64,000 nt of DNA, taken from assembly GCA_900215285.1 (NCBI GenBank), contig OCMG01000004.1, positions 3,084,001 to 3,148,000 of the forward strand, read 5' to 3'. Below the pieces are notes generated by a model. That model worked only from the letters and a program-made list of their open reading frames with translations. It did not search any database and was not told where the DNA came from. Shown here one piece after another: positions 1-10,433 of this stretch. Within the stretch, counting starts at the first letter, position 1, and each line of letters starts with the position of its first letter. Both the position numbers and the translations under genes were made by a program. Source of the DNA: Ensifer adhaerens. GTDB lineage: Bacteria; Pseudomonadota; Alphaproteobacteria; Rhizobiales; Rhizobiaceae.

Positions 1-424
1 AACCGGTCGACTTGGCGACGACGTCATGCATGCCGAGCGTTTCGAAAACGGCGCGCATCGGGCCGCCTGCGATGATGCCCGTACCGGCCTTGGCCGAGCG
101 GAGCAGAACCTTGCCGGCGCCGTGGCGGCCGTGCACGTCGTGGTGCAGCGTGCGGCCATCGCGCAGCGGAACGAAGATCAGGTCGCGCTTGGCGGATTCG
201 GTAGCCTTGCGGATCGCTTCCGGCACTTCACGAGCCTTGCCGTGACCAAAGCCGACGCGGCCCTTCTGGTCGCCGACGACGACGAGTGCTGCGAAGCCGA
301 AACGACGGCCACCCTTGACCACCTTGGCGACGCGGTTGATTGCTACGAGCTTGTCGACAAATTCGCTGTCGCGCTCTTCACGGCCCTGACGCTCTTCGCG
401 CGGTGCACGTTCTTTCTGTGCCAT
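1..424 (-). CDS. rpsE: 30S ribosomal protein S5 (partial, 3' end outside window)
   Basis: Small-subunit protein S5, which helps form the decoding region and the mRNA entry channel. About 141 N-terminal residues are visible; the family is usually near 165-190 residues, so the C-terminus lies beyond base 1. The S5 double-stranded-RNA-binding fold is recognisable from KVVKGGRRF (the loop where spectinomycin-resistance changes map in E. coli) and [17 protein letters not shown]. The start is the ATG read from cat at 422-424, preceded by an AAGGA-type ribosome binding site and giving the expected [11 protein letters not shown]-terminus. It is the last visible gene of the spc group, downstream of rplR. 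Confidence 0.97.
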   Translation of the reverse strand, partial: MAQKERAPREERQGREERDSEFVDKLVAINRVAKVVKGGRRFGFAALVVVGDQKGRVGFGHGKAREVPEAIRKATESAKRDLIFVPLRDGRTLHHDVHGRHGAGKVLLRSAKAGTGIIAGGPMRAVFETLGMHDVVAKSTG

Positions 425-568
425 TGTCCTTTTCCTTTTTCTTTTCCGGGTGCAATCGGCAAACAATGATGGACCGCCCTGCCCTCTTTTGAGGTGCAAG
501 CCGATCCGGCGAAATCAGGCACGAAACCTGATAATGGAAACCGGGGCTCGAAAGCCCCGGATCCGAAC

Positions 569-931
569 TTAAAACTCCAGACCGCCTTCGCGGGCTGCCT
601 CGGCGAGCGCCTTGACGCGGCCGTGGTAGAGGAACGCGCCACGATCGAAGACGACCGACTTGACGCCTGCAGCAGCAGCACGCTCGGCGACGAGCTTGCC
701 AACGGCGGCGGCGGCAGCAACATCGGCGCCGGTCTTCAGCGAAGACTTGAGGCCGGTGTCGAGGGTCGATGCAGCTGCCAGCGTGCGGCCGGCAACGTCA
801 TCGATGATCTGGGCGTAGATGTTCTTCGAAGTGCGGTGTACGGAGAGCCGCGCGCGGCCATTGGCCACCTTCTTGAGCTGACGGCGAACGCGGCTGGCGC
901 GACGCACAAGAGTTTCTTTCCTGCTAGCCAT
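569..931 (-). CDS. rplR: 50S ribosomal protein L18
   Basis: Large-subunit protein that binds 5S rRNA together with L5. The 120 residues match the normal length. The basic N-terminus ([19 protein letters not shown]) and the [17 protein letters not shown] segment are characteristic. It sits between rplF and rpsE in the conserved spc order, 12 bp after rplF and about 145 bp before rpsE, and is presumably cotranscribed with both. Confidence 0.97.
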   Translation of the reverse strand: MASRKETLVRRASRVRRQLKKVANGRARLSVHRTSKNIYAQIIDDVAGRTLAAASTLDTGLKSSLKTGADVAAAAAVGKLVAERAAAAGVKSVVFDRGAFLYHGRVKALAEAAREGGLEF

Positions 932-943
932 ATCGCGTTATCC

Positions 944-1477
944 TTACTTCTTCTTGCCTTCCTTGCGGACGATGCGTTCACCAGCGTACTTGACGCCCTT
1001 GCCCTTGTAGGGTTCGGGGCCACGATATTCGCGGATTTCTGCAGCGACCTGGCCGACAATCTGCTTGTCGATGCCGGTGACGACGATTTCCGTCGGCTTC
1101 GGAACGGCAATGGTGATGCCCTGCGGCGGCTCATAGATCACGTCGTGCGAGAAGCCGAGCGCGAGCTGCAGGTTCTTGCCCTGAAGCGCTGCGCGGTAAC
1201 CGACGCCGTTGATTTCGAGCTTGCGCTCGTAGCCGTCCTTGACGCCCTTGAAGATGTTCTCGATCATCGTGCGGGACATGCCCCACTTGGACCGAGCGTC
1301 CTTCGACTGCGTCGCAGGCGTAACCACGACCGCGTTGTCTTCCAACTTTACGAGAACTTCGTCATTGACGACGAAGTGGAGCTCGCCCTTGGGGCCCTTT
1401 GCGGAAACCTTCTGTCCTTCGACAGAAGCCGTCACACCTGCAGGGACCGGAACGGGCTTTTTACCGATACGAGACAT
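944..1477 (-). CDS. rplF: 50S ribosomal protein L6
   Basis: Binds 23S rRNA near the factor-binding centre. The 177 residues match the family length. It opens [16 protein letters not shown] and ends with the signature block [30 protein letters not shown] C-terminus, diagnostic of L6. It is part of the spc gene string, about 42 bp downstream of rpsH and 12 bp upstream of rplR, all on the minus strand. Confidence 0.97.
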   Translation of the reverse strand: MSRIGKKPVPVPAGVTASVEGQKVSAKGPKGELHFVVNDEVLVKLEDNAVVVTPATQSKDARSKWGMSRTMIENIFKGVKDGYERKLEINGVGYRAALQGKNLQLALGFSHDVIYEPPQGITIAVPKPTEIVVTGIDKQIVGQVAAEIREYRGPEPYKGKGVKYAGERIVRKEGKKK

Positions 1478-1519
1478 TTTTTCAAACCTGTCTGTTCGTT
1501 ATGGAGATCCTGCTCAGTC

Positions 1520-1918
1520 TTAGAAGACCGAGCAGAGAACCTCGCCACCAACATTCTGTTCGCGAGCCTGGTGATCGGCCATCACACCCTTCGGAGTCGA
1601 AAGGATGGTGATGCCGAGGCCGTTCGCGACCTGCGGAATGGACTTGACCGAGACATAAACCCGGCGGCCCGGCTTGGAAACGCGGGCGATCTCACGGATC
1701 ACGGACGCGCCTTCGTAGTACTTCAGTTCGATCGACAGTTCGGTCTTGCCGTTGTCGAACGTCACTTCGGAGTAGCCGCGGATGTAGCCTTCAGCCTGCA
1801 GGACATCCAGCACGCGAGCGCGCAGCTTGGAAGCCGGCGTCGTTACGGAGGACTTGCGGCGGGATACGCCGTTGCGGATACGTGTGAGCATATCACCCAG
1901 AGGATCAGTCATCGTCAT
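1520..1918 (-). CDS. rpsH: 30S ribosomal protein S8
   Basis: Primary 16S rRNA-binding protein. In E. coli it is also the translational repressor of the spc operon through an rplE-region site; whether that control operates here is not shown by the sequence. The 132 residues open [17 protein letters not shown] and include the conserved C-terminal segment [19 protein letters not shown] with the STPKG motif. It follows rpsN by 15 bp. Confidence 0.97.
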   Translation of the reverse strand: MTMTDPLGDMLTRIRNGVSRRKSSVTTPASKLRARVLDVLQAEGYIRGYSEVTFDNGKTELSIELKYYEGASVIREIARVSKPGRRVYVSVKSIPQVANGLGITILSTPKGVMADHQAREQNVGGEVLCSVF

Positions 1919-1933
1919 TTGCCTGTCTCCCTC

Positions 1934-2239
1934 TTACCAGCTCGACTTGACGAGGCCCGGCACGGAGCCGAAGTTGCCAAGTTCACGGAGCGCGATACGC
2001 GACATCTTGAGCTTACGGTAGTAAGCGCGCGGACGGCCGGTGACTTCGCAACGGTTACGGATGCGGGTCTTGGAGCCATTGCGCGGCAGAGCCGCAAGCT
2101 TCAGGGTTGCCTTGAACCGCTCCTCGATGGGCAGTTCCTGGTTCATGATCACAGCCTTGAGCGCGGCGCGCTTGTTAGCCTGACCGGCTACCAGCTTGCG
2201 GCGGCGCTTGTTCTTTTCGACTGCGCTGACTTTCGCCAT
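1934..2239 (-). CDS. rpsN: 30S ribosomal protein S14, zinc-independent form
   Basis: Small-subunit head protein. At 101 residues it is the long S14 type: no CxxC pairs are present, so it belongs to the zinc-independent class usual in Proteobacteria. The core [20 protein letters not shown] is diagnostic. It lies between rplE (33 bp upstream) and rpsH (15 bp downstream) in the normal spc order. Confidence 0.97.
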   Translation of the reverse strand: MAKVSAVEKNKRRRKLVAGQANKRAALKAVIMNQELPIEERFKATLKLAALPRNGSKTRIRNRCEVTGRPRAYYRKLKMSRIALRELGNFGSVPGLVKSSW

Positions 2240-2272
2240 TTTGTGCTTCCTTCTAAACGCTTGCCGTAACGA

Positions 2273-2830
2273 TTACGCGCGGAACGGGAAGTTGAACTCT
2301 TTCAGAAGAGCCCGTGCTTCGTCGTCCTTGGTAGCCGTCGTACAAACGATGATGTCCATGCCCCACATCTGATCAACCTTGTCGTAGTTGATTTCAGGGA
2401 ACACAATGTGCTCCTTGATGCCCATGGCGAAGTTGCCACGGCCGTCAAAGCTCTTCGGGTTCAGGCCCCTAAAGTCGCGAACGCGCGGAAGAGCGATGTT
2501 CACGAGACGGTCAAGGAATTCATACATGCGAGCGCCGCGCAGGGTGACCTTTGCGCCGATCGGCATATTCTCACGAACCTTGAAGCCTGCAATCGAGTTG
2601 CGGGCGCGGGTCACGACAGCCTTCTGGCCGGCGATCGCCGTGAGGTCGGCGGCAGCAACCGTGGGCTTCTTGGAGTCGGCAGTTGCCTCACCCACGCCCA
2701 TGTTGATGACGATCTTGTCGAGCTTCGGAATCTGCATCTCGTTGGCGTAGGAGAACTGCTCCTGCATCGCCTTGCGGATACGCTCAACGTAGTCCTTCTT
2801 GAGCCGGGGCTCGTACTTGGTCTCAGCCAT
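2273..2830 (-). CDS. rplE: 50S ribosomal protein L5
   Basis: Binds 5S rRNA and contacts the P-site tRNA in the central protuberance. The 185 residues include [14 protein letters not shown] near the N-terminus and [17 protein letters not shown] in the second half, both typical of L5. The start at 2830 lies inside the end of rplX (8-bp overlap, 2823-2830), consistent with translational coupling. Confidence 0.97.
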   Translation of the reverse strand: MAETKYEPRLKKDYVERIRKAMQEQFSYANEMQIPKLDKIVINMGVGEATADSKKPTVAAADLTAIAGQKAVVTRARNSIAGFKVRENMPIGAKVTLRGARMYEFLDRLVNIALPRVRDFRGLNPKSFDGRGNFAMGIKEHIVFPEINYDKVDQMWGMDIIVCTTATKDDEARALLKEFNFPFRA

Positions 2831-3134
2831 CGATCACAACTCCCGAACGCTTGGCCACGCGAACCTTCTTGTCGCCTTCGATCTTGAAACCGACGCGGGT
2901 CGGCTTGCCGTCCTTGGGGTCGGCGATCGCGAGGTTGGAGAGGTCGATGGAGGCCTCCTTACGGACGAGACCAGCTTCCTGGGTCTGCGTCTGCTTCTGG
3001 TGACGAACAACAACGTTGACGCCACGGACGACCGCGCGGTTTTCCTTCGGGCTGACGCTGACGACTTCGCCAGACTTGCCCTTGTCCTTGCCGGTCAGAA
3101 CGACAACCTTGTCGCCTTTACGAATCTTTTGCAT
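2823..3134 (-). CDS. rplX: 50S ribosomal protein L24
   Basis: Early 23S rRNA assembly-initiator protein of 103 residues. The N-terminal KOW motif is clear ([20 protein letters not shown]). It follows rplN by 11 bp and its last codons overlap the start of rplE, as expected for the spc operon. Confidence 0.97.
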   Translation of the reverse strand: MQKIRKGDKVVVLTGKDKGKSGEVVSVSPKENRAVVRGVNVVVRHQKQTQTQEAGLVRKEASIDLSNLAIADPKDGKPTRVGFKIEGDKKVRVAKRSGVVIDG

Positions 3135-3145
3135 CGGTCAGCTCC

Positions 3146-3514
3146 TTACAGCACTTCCGGAGCCAGCGAGATGATCTTCATGTGGTTCTTGGCGCGAAGT
3201 TCGCGCGGAACCGGTCCGAAGATACGGGTGCCGATCGGCTCTTTCTTGTTGTCGATAAGAACGGCTGCGTTGTTATCGAAGCGGATGACGCTGCCGTCCG
3301 GACGACGGATGTCCTTGGCGGTGCGCACGACAACCGCCTTCATCACATCACCCTTCTTGACGCGGCCGCGCGGAATGGCTTCCTTGATCGAAACGACAAT
3401 GATGTCGCCGATGGAAGCGTACTTGCGCTTGGAGCCGCCCAGCACCTTGATGCACATGACACGACGTGCGCCGGAATTGTCGGCAACGTCGAGGTTAGTC
3501 TGCATCTGAATCAT
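3146..3514 (-). CDS. rplN: 50S ribosomal protein L14
   Basis: Large-subunit protein at the subunit interface, with exactly the usual 122 residues. It opens [20 protein letters not shown] and contains [14 protein letters not shown], both signature stretches. In E. coli this is the first gene of the spc operon. Here too it is separated from the S10 group by a 292-bp spacer carrying a terminator hairpin, so it probably begins its own transcription unit. Confidence 0.97.
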   Translation of the reverse strand: MIQMQTNLDVADNSGARRVMCIKVLGGSKRKYASIGDIIVVSIKEAIPRGRVKKGDVMKAVVVRTAKDIRRPDGSVIRFDNNAAVLIDNKKEPIGTRIFGPVPRELRAKNHMKIISLAPEVL

Positions 3515-3806
3515 GTCAGGTCGCCTTCTATTATTGACCGGAACGGTTGGCCTCCAGGGAAGCCCCTATTCCAGCTTATGGACACATTCAAAGCGGCATG
3601 TTCTCAGACCGAAAACCGAAACCAGCTTTCGGGAACACGCCCGGATGTTTTTCGCGCGGAAGGATCTTTTGCAAGGTGGTATCCAATCAAGGACCTGCCG
3701 AGCGCGTAAAGCAAAAGGACGCTGATTCCAGCGTCCCTCACGCCAATGGCTGCTTCATACAGATTTCTGGGACAAAGGCAAGGCCCCTGCCCCAAAACTC
3801 CGTTAA
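3515..3806. other. Spacer between S10 and spc gene groups
   Basis: This 292-bp non-coding stretch separates rpsQ from rplN, while most neighbouring ribosomal genes are 10-50 bp apart. It contains the intrinsic terminator at 3708-3736. A promoter for rplN should lie between 3530 and 3700 on the minus strand, but I do not see a convincing -35/-10 pair. A weak ORF on the minus strand here overlaps rpsQ and resembles no protein, so it is not annotated. Confidence 0.6.
3708..3736 (-). terminator. Intrinsic terminator after rpsQ (end of S10 operon)
   Basis: On the minus strand a perfect 7-bp stem GGACGCT/AGCGTCC (3717-3723 with 3730-3736) with a 6-base loop is followed directly by TTTTGCTTT. This is a standard Rho-independent terminator placed 70 bp after the rpsQ stop, dividing S10 from spc transcription. 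Confidence 0.75.
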
Positions 3807-4040
3807 TTACTGGGCGGCAACAACCGTCCAGCGCTTGTCTTTCGAAATCGGTGCGCATTCCTCGATGGAAACGACGTCGCCGACCTTGTACTGGTTGGTT
3901 TCGTCATGCGCCTTGTACTTCTTGGACCGGCGAACGGTCTTCTGAAGCAGGGGATGGGCAAAACGGCGTTCGACGCGAACGACAACGGTCTTGTCGTTCT
4001 TATCGCTGACTACGGTGCCCTGCAGAATGCGTTTCGGCAT
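3807..4040 (-). CDS. rpsQ: 30S ribosomal protein S17
   Basis: Primary 16S rRNA-binding protein, 77 residues. I chose the ATG at 4038-4040, giving [18 protein letters not shown], the family N-terminus; an upstream in-frame extension of 16 residues would overlap the end of rpmC. The [18 protein letters not shown] motif is typical. It is the last gene of the S10 group, before the terminator at 3708-3736. Confidence 0.96.
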   Translation of the reverse strand: MPKRILQGTVVSDKNDKTVVVRVERRFAHPLLQKTVRRSKKYKAHDETNQYKVGDVVSIEECAPISKDKRWTVVAAQ

Positions 4041-4053
4041 ATTATTGTATCCT

Positions 4054-4254
4054 TCAAGCCTTGGCTTCTGCTGCCTTTTGGGCCGCAATGGTCTTGATGC
4101 GTGCGATGTCCTTGCGGACTTCCTTCACGCGGGCTGCTTTCTCGAGCTGGCCGGTTGCCTTCTGGAAGCGCAGGTTGAACTGCTCCTTCTTCAGCTTGGC
4201 AAGCTCATCGTTCAACTGATCGGCGCTCATCGAGCGGACGTCGGAAGCTTTCAT
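4054..4254 (-). CDS. rpmC: 50S ribosomal protein L29
   Basis: Small helical 23S rRNA-binding protein near the exit tunnel, where it helps dock targeting factors. The ATG at 4252-4254 is preferred: AGGAG at 4263-4267 lies 8 bases upstream, whereas the GTG three codons earlier would overlap that site. This gives 66 residues opening MKASDVRSM. The [17 protein letters not shown] core is diagnostic. The gene lies between rplP and rpsQ in the standard order. Confidence 0.95.
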   Translation of the reverse strand: MKASDVRSMSADQLNDELAKLKKEQFNLRFQKATGQLEKAARVKEVRKDIARIKTIAAQKAAEAKA

Positions 4255-4266
4255 CTCAGTCACTCC

Positions 4267-4680
4267 TTACTCTGCAATACGCTGCACGAAGCGCGTCTTG
4301 ACAGAGAGCTTGGCGGCGCCGAGACGAAGCGCCTCGCGGGCGATTTCTTCGCTGACACCATCAATTTCGAACATGATCCGGCCAGGCTTGACCTTGGCTG
4401 CCCAGTATTCAACCGAACCCTTACCCTTACCCATGCGGACTTCGGTCGGCTTCTTGGTGACCGGAACGTCAGGGAATACGCGGATCCATACGCGGCCGGC
4501 GCGCTTCATGTAACGCGTGATCGCGCGGCGGGCCGCTTCGATCTCGCGAGCATTCACGCGGTTCGGCTCCTGCGACTTCAGGCCGAATTCTCCGAAAGCC
4601 AGGTCAAAACCGCCCTTGGCAACGCCATGGATGCGGCCCTTGAACTGCTTGCGGTATTTTGTACGCTTTGGCTGCAACAT
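4267..4680 (-). CDS. rplP: 50S ribosomal protein L16
   Basis: Contacts the A-site and peptidyl-transferase region. The full-length 137 residues open [19 protein letters not shown] and contain [19 protein letters not shown], the standard L16 signature. It lies between rpsC (38 bp upstream) and rpmC. Confidence 0.97.
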   Translation of the reverse strand: MLQPKRTKYRKQFKGRIHGVAKGGFDLAFGEFGLKSQEPNRVNAREIEAARRAITRYMKRAGRVWIRVFPDVPVTKKPTEVRMGKGKGSVEYWAAKVKPGRIMFEIDGVSEEIAREALRLGAAKLSVKTRFVQRIAE

Positions 4681-4718
4681 TTTCTTACTTCTCCGAGCTT
4701 ATCTTTCGCCAGCGTAGA

Positions 4719-5450
4719 TCAAGCGTTCTCGCGGCGGCGCTCGTTACGCTCACCACGTTCACGGTTGTTCGACCCTTGCGCGTCGCCTTCGGTTGCGCGG
4801 CGCTCAGAGGCCATCGGGTCGTGTTCAAGGATTTCGCCCTTGAAGATCCAGACCTTGATGCCGCAGATGCCAAACGCGGTTTCAGCTTCGGCTACACCGT
4901 AGTCGATGTCGGCGCGGAGCGTGTGAAGCGGAACGCGACCTTCGCGATACCACTCGGTGCGTGCGATTTCTGCGCCGCCGAGACGGCCGGCGCAGGTGAT
5001 CTTGATGCCCTCGGCGCCGAGACGCATGGCCGACTGAACGGCACGCTTCATCGCACGGCGGAAAGCCACGCGGCGCTCGAGCTGCTGGGCGATCGACTGG
5101 GCGACGAGCGTCGAGTCGATTTCCGGCTTGCGCACTTCAACGATGTTGAGGTGCGTTTCGGAGTTCGTCATCGTCGAGATCTTCTTGCGAAGCTTCTCGA
5201 TGTCTGCGCCCTTCTTGCCGATGATCAGGCCCGGACGAGCCGAGTGGATCGTGACGCGGCACTTCTTGTGCGGACGCTCGATGACCACCTTGGCGATGCC
5301 GGCAGCCTTGAGCTCTTCCATGAGGTAGGCGCGGATGGCCAGGTCTTCATGAAGCAGCTGGCCGTATTCGGCGTTGTCGGCGAACCAACGGCTGTCCCAG
5401 GTACGGTTGATGCCGAGGCGGAAGCCGATCGGATTAATCTTCTGGCCCAT
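4719..5450 (-). CDS. rpsC: 30S ribosomal protein S3
   Basis: Head protein lining the mRNA entry channel. The 243 residues open [20 protein letters not shown]. The KH domain carries the GxxG loop in [15 protein letters not shown], and FIKG-like C-terminal blocks are present. The C-terminal 30 residues are charged (Arg, Glu, Asn rich), as in other rhizobial S3 proteins. The start ATG overlaps the rplV stop by one base (TAATG), suggesting coupled translation. Confidence 0.97.
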   Translation of the reverse strand: MGQKINPIGFRLGINRTWDSRWFADNAEYGQLLHEDLAIRAYLMEELKAAGIAKVVIERPHKKCRVTIHSARPGLIIGKKGADIEKLRKKISTMTNSETHLNIVEVRKPEIDSTLVAQSIAQQLERRVAFRRAMKRAVQSAMRLGAEGIKITCAGRLGGAEIARTEWYREGRVPLHTLRADIDYGVAEAETAFGICGIKVWIFKGEILEHDPMASERRATEGDAQGSNNRERGERNERRRENA

Positions 5451-5836
5451 TATGCGGCCTCCCCTTGTTCAACTTCCCGAACGATGATCGTCAGGTGCGC
5501 GAAGGGCTTTTCGATACGCGATGCACGGCCGCGGCCACGAGCGTGGAAACGCTTCATGACGATCGACTTGCCAACATAAGCCTCTGCGACAACGAGCGAG
5601 TCGACGTCGAGATCGTGGTTGTTTTCAGCGTTTGCGATCGCCGATTCCAGGGTCTTCTTGACCTGGGCGGCAATGCGCTTGCGCGAGAATTCAAGCTCGG
5701 CGAGAGCCTTGTCGACCTTCTTGCCGCGAATGGTCGCGGCAACAAGGTTGAGCTTCTGAGGGCTTACGCGAAGCGTGCGGGCAATTGCCTGCGCTTCGTT
5801 GTCGGCAAGCCGGCGTTCGGTCTTAGCCTTACCCAT
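5450..5836 (-). CDS. rplV: 50S ribosomal protein L22
   Basis: Contacts all 23S rRNA domains and lines the nascent-peptide exit tunnel; the hairpin loop is where macrolide-resistance changes occur in other bacteria. The 128 residues include [19 protein letters not shown] and the C-terminal [18 protein letters not shown]. It is separated by 2 bp from rpsS and overlaps rpsC by one base. Confidence 0.97.
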   Translation of the reverse strand: MGKAKTERRLADNEAQAIARTLRVSPQKLNLVAATIRGKKVDKALAELEFSRKRIAAQVKKTLESAIANAENNHDLDVDSLVVAEAYVGKSIVMKRFHARGRGRASRIEKPFAHLTIIVREVEQGEAA

Positions 5837-5838
5837 GA

Positions 5839-6117
5839 TTACTTCCTCTTCGCCTTCTTGTCCGCGCCGTGACCGTAGTAGGTACGGGTCGGAGCGAATT
5901 CACCGAACTTGTGGCCGACCATGTCTTCATTGACAGCAACCGGGATATGCTTGCTGCCGTTGTAGACGCCAAACGTCAGACCAACGAACTGCGGCAGGAT
6001 CGTGGAGCGACGGCTCCAGATCTTGATCACTTCCGCACGACCGCCTTCGCGGACCTTCTCAGCCTTCTTGAGAAGATAGCCGTCAACAAACGGGCCTTTC
6101 CAAACTGAACGAGCCAT
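5839..6117 (-). CDS. rpsS: 30S ribosomal protein S19
   Basis: Small-subunit head protein that contacts the ribosomal A-site finger. The 92-residue version starting at the ATG at 6115-6117 ([19 protein letters not shown]) is chosen. The longer open frame upstream overlaps rplB and does not resemble S19. The C-terminal [20 protein letters not shown] is typical. Spacing to rplB is 14 bp. Confidence 0.97.
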   Translation of the reverse strand: MARSVWKGPFVDGYLLKKAEKVREGGRAEVIKIWSRRSTILPQFVGLTFGVYNGSKHIPVAVNEDMVGHKFGEFAPTRTYYGHGADKKAKRK

Positions 6118-6131
6118 TATGACTACCTCTC

Positions 6132-6968
6132 TTACTTCTTCTTCTGGTGGCGCGAGCGCATGATGAACTTGTCGGTCGACTTGTTCGAACGGGTGCGCTT
6201 GCCCTTGGTGGGCTTGCCCCACGGGGTCACCGGATGGCGACCACCCGACGTGCGGCCTTCACCACCACCGTGCGGGTGGTCGACCGGGTTCATGACGACG
6301 CCGCGAACGTGCGGACGCTTGCCGCGCCAACGCGAACGACCGGCCTTGCCGTCGTTGATGTTGCCGTGGTCCGGGTTGGACACTGCGCCGATCGTGGCGA
6401 GGCAGGTCGCATGAACGAGGCGCTGTTCGCCCGAGTTCAGACGCAGGATCGCCATGCCCTGGTCGCGGCCGACGAGCTGGGCGTAAGCGCCAGCCGAACG
6501 GGCGACCTGACCGCCCTTGCCGGGCTTCAATTCGACGTTGTGGATGATCGTGCCGACCGGGATGTACTGAAGCGGCATGGTGTTGCCGGGCTTCACGTCC
6601 ACTGCCTTGTCGGAAGCGATGACCTTGTCGCCTTCAGCGATACGCTGCGGAGCGAGGATGTAGGCCTGTTCGCCGTCAGCGTAGTTGATCAGAGCGATGA
6701 AGGCGGTGCGGTTCGGGTCATACTCGAGACGCGCAACGGTGCCTTCAACGTCGAACTTGCGACGCTTGAAGTCGACGAGACGGTAGGACCGCTTGTGACC
6801 ACCGCCCTGGAAGCGCACGGTGATGCGTCCCATGTTGTTGCGGCCGCCCTTGGAGGTCAGACCTTCCGTCAGCGACTTGACCGGCTTGCCCTTGTAGAGG
6901 CCGGAACGGTCCACGATGACCAGCTGACGCTGGCTCGGGGTCGTGGGGTTGTAATTCTTCAATGCCAT
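6132..6968 (-). CDS. rplB: 50S ribosomal protein L2
   Basis: Core 23S rRNA-binding protein needed for subunit association and peptidyl transfer. The 278 residues match the family. The highly conserved [18 protein letters not shown] segment contains the histidine associated with peptidyl-transferase function. The N-terminus [17 protein letters not shown] is characteristic. It follows rplW by 12 bp. Confidence 0.98.
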   Translation of the reverse strand: MALKNYNPTTPSQRQLVIVDRSGLYKGKPVKSLTEGLTSKGGRNNMGRITVRFQGGGHKRSYRLVDFKRRKFDVEGTVARLEYDPNRTAFIALINYADGEQAYILAPQRIAEGDKVIASDKAVDVKPGNTMPLQYIPVGTIIHNVELKPGKGGQVARSAGAYAQLVGRDQGMAILRLNSGEQRLVHATCLATIGAVSNPDHGNINDGKAGRSRWRGKRPHVRGVVMNPVDHPHGGGEGRTSGGRHPVTPWGKPTKGKRTRSNKSTDKFIMRSRHQKKK

Positions 6969-6980
6969 TGTCGTTTACCC

Positions 6981-7274
6981 TCACAGTCCGGTGGAGACGT
7001 CGATGGACTGACCGTCAACGAGCGTGACGACGGCCTTCTTGACGTCCGACTGCTTGCCGGCAAAGCCACGGAAACGCTTCGTCTTGCCCTTGCGGACCAG
7101 CGTGTTCACAGCCTTGACCTTCACACCGAAGAGCGCTTCGACTGCAGCCTTGATTTCAGGCTTCGAGGCGTCCTTGGCGACGTTGAATACAACCTGGTTC
7201 TGTTCGGAAACCAGCGTCGACTTTTCCGTGATCACAGGAGTACGGATCACATCGTAGTGGCGAAGATCAGTCAT
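6981..7274 (-). CDS. rplW: 50S ribosomal protein L23
   Basis: Protein at the tunnel exit and docking site for trigger factor and SRP in E. coli. The 97 residues include [19 protein letters not shown] and the C-terminal [14 protein letters not shown]. The start overlaps the rplD stop by four bases (ATGA, 7271-7274), a typical coupling arrangement. Confidence 0.97.
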   Translation of the reverse strand: MTDLRHYDVIRTPVITEKSTLVSEQNQVVFNVAKDASKPEIKAAVEALFGVKVKAVNTLVRKGKTKRFRGFAGKQSDVKKAVVTLVDGQSIDVSTGL

Positions 7275-7891
7275 TTGAACCGCTCCTCCAGAGCTTCAAC
7301 CGCAGCCTTGGAAAGCACGAGCTTGCCGCGGCGCAGGATGTCATAAACGTTGATGCCCTGAACCGGAAGAACATCGATATTCGGGATGTTCTGAGCGGCC
7401 AGCTTGAAGTTTGCGTCAAGCTCGGCGCCACCGATGATGAGAGCGTTGGTCAGGCCGAGGCCGGCGAATGCACCGGCAAGAGCCTTGGTCTTGGCTTCGT
7501 TGGCAACCAGGTTGTCAACGATGATCAGCTCTTCAGCCTTCGCCTTGGCGGACAGCGCATGGCGCAGGGCCAGAGCGCGGACCTTCTTCGGCAGGTCGTA
7601 GGAATGGTCGCGGGAAACCGGACCATGAGCCTTACCACCGCCGCGGAACTGCGGAGCGCGTGCAGAGTGATGGCGGGCGCGGCCCGTACCCTTCTGCTTG
7701 AACATCTTTGCACCCGTGCGGGAAACTTCGCCGCGGGTCAGAGACTGATGGGTGCCCTGGCGCTTGGCAGCGAGCTGGTAGCGCACCATGCGAGCAATGA
7801 TGTCCTCACGGACTTCGAGACCGAAGATTGCGTCGGAAAGGGAGACCTTCCCTGCGTCCTTGCCCTCGAGGGTTTTGACGGTCAGATCCAT
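7271..7891 (-). CDS. rplD: 50S ribosomal protein L4
   Basis: Early-assembly 23S protein lining the exit tunnel. In E. coli it also represses the S10 operon; the sequence does not show whether that occurs here. The ATG at 7889-7891 ([15 protein letters not shown]) is chosen because the upstream extension overlaps rplC and looks non-native. This gives 206 residues. The tunnel-loop region [20 protein letters not shown] is clear. Confidence 0.96.
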   Translation of the reverse strand: MDLTVKTLEGKDAGKVSLSDAIFGLEVREDIIARMVRYQLAAKRQGTHQSLTRGEVSRTGAKMFKQKGTGRARHHSARAPQFRGGGKAHGPVSRDHSYDLPKKVRALALRHALSAKAKAEELIIVDNLVANEAKTKALAGAFAGLGLTNALIIGGAELDANFKLAAQNIPNIDVLPVQGINVYDILRRGKLVLSKAAVEALEERFK

Positions 7892-7904
7892 AATCTGGGC
7901 TCCC

Positions 7905-8591
7905 TTACTTAGCTTCTGCGGCGCGGACGCCAGCCGGACGCGGAGCAGCTTCCGGCGCACCGGACTTCACTGCATCGCGAACGAGGATCCATGCGCCCTT
8001 GGAACCGGGAACCGCACCCTTGACGAGGATGAGGCCACGGGCTTCGTCAGTCGAAACGACTTCCAGGTTCTGGGTGGTGACGCGCGTCTGGCCCATGTGA
8101 CCAGCCATGCGCTTGCCCTTCCAGACCTTGCCCGGGTCCTGGTTGTTACCCGTCGAACCGTGCGAACGGTGCGAAACGGAAACGCCGTGCGTTGCACGCA
8201 GACCGCCGAAGTTGTGGCGCTTGATGGCGCCGGCGAAACCCTTACCCTGGGTCGTGCCGGTGACGTCGACGAGCTGGCCAGCAACGAAGTGCGAAGCAAC
8301 GATCTCGCTGCCGACTTCGATGAGGTTGTCGGCGGAGACGCGGAACTCGGCGAGCTTCGCCTTCGGCTCAACGCTTGCGGCAGCAAAGTTGCCACGCATG
8401 GCCTTCGAGGTGTTCTTCACCTTCGAGGAGCCGGCGCCGAGCTGAACAGCCGTGTAGCCGTTCTTGTCTTCCGTGCGCTGGGCTACCACCTGGCAGTTCT
8501 CCAGCCGCAATACTGTTACCGGGATATGCTCACCCGCATCGTTGTAGACGCGTGTCATTCCCACTTTCTGTGCAATCACACCTGAACGCAT
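7905..8591 (-). CDS. rplC: 50S ribosomal protein L3
   Basis: Large-subunit assembly-initiator protein reaching toward the peptidyl-transferase centre. The 228 residues open [20 protein letters not shown]. The loop [20 protein letters not shown] contains the Gln methylated by PrmB in other Proteobacteria. The C-terminal 15 residues are Ala/Pro rich. A 168-bp spacer separates it from rpsJ. Confidence 0.97.
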   Translation of the reverse strand: MRSGVIAQKVGMTRVYNDAGEHIPVTVLRLENCQVVAQRTEDKNGYTAVQLGAGSSKVKNTSKAMRGNFAAASVEPKAKLAEFRVSADNLIEVGSEIVASHFVAGQLVDVTGTTQGKGFAGAIKRHNFGGLRATHGVSVSHRSHGSTGNNQDPGKVWKGKRMAGHMGQTRVTTQNLEVVSTDEARGLILVKGAVPGSKGAWILVRDAVKSGAPEAAPRPAGVRAAEAK

Positions 8592-8759
8592 AGGTTCATT
8601 CCTTTTGAGAGTCCTTTAGGAGCGCTAGGCCCCTTCTTGCCTCTTGTTTAAGGATTCCATCCGGACATGATGTCCTTTGGTTTCCCGTTTCTAGAAGACG
8701 TTGGCATTGCTGCCACGTACCTTCCTTGTTGTTTCGGCTTGCGCCGGACTTTCAGCTTT
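8592..8759. other. Spacer between rpsJ and rplC
   Basis: A 168-bp non-coding gap within the S10 group, longer than the other intra-operon gaps. It contains a 13-bp palindrome, ggacat-g-atgtcc, at 8663-8675. It could hold an S10 leader-type control element or a weak secondary promoter, but no strong promoter or terminator is visible. Confidence 0.4.
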
Positions 8760-9068
8760 TTACAGCTTGATCTCTACGTCCACACCGGCGGCGAGATCGA
8801 GCTTCATCAGCGCGTCAACCGTCTGGGGGGTCGGGTCCACGATGTCGAGGAGGCGCTTGTGCGTGCGCATCTCGAACTGCTCGCGGCTCTTCTTGTCAAC
8901 GTGGGGCGACCGGTTGACAGTGAACTTTTCGATGCGGGTCGGCAGCGGAACCGGACCGCGTACCGAAGCGCCGGTGCGCTTGGCGGTCGACACGATCTCG
9001 CGCGTGGAGGCATCGAGGATCCGGTGATCAAACGCCTTCAGGCGGATGCGGATATTCTGGCCGTTCAT
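8760..9068 (-). CDS. rpsJ: 30S ribosomal protein S10 (NusE)
   Basis: Small-subunit head protein that also binds NusB and NusG in transcription antitermination. The 102 residues contain [16 protein letters not shown] and the signature [35 protein letters not shown] core. It is the first gene of the S10 group, 122 bp downstream of tufA. That gap contains an imperfect hairpin (9140-9166) without a strong T tract, so read-through from the str operon is likely. Confidence 0.97.
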
Positions 9069-9190
9069 TCGTTTCGTCCTTGTTCAACATGTCCCGCCTG
9101 GCAGGACTGTTTTGAATCGTTTGTTCTTACCTAAAGCGAGACAGGGACCCTTCAGAGCCCCTGCCCCAAGCCGATTAGTCGATTATCGAA

Positions 9191-10366
<1,176 letters not shown>

Positions 10367-10433
10367 TTCCGGCTCTCCATTCCTGGTCCCCGTCCGGGGA
10401 CATCAATTCAAAAAAGGTTCGGTTGTATTCCGG

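Noticed and set aside
3604..3858. Minus-strand open frame of 84 codons in the S10-spc spacer
   Set aside because: It overlaps rpsQ in another frame, spans a terminator and resembles nothing.
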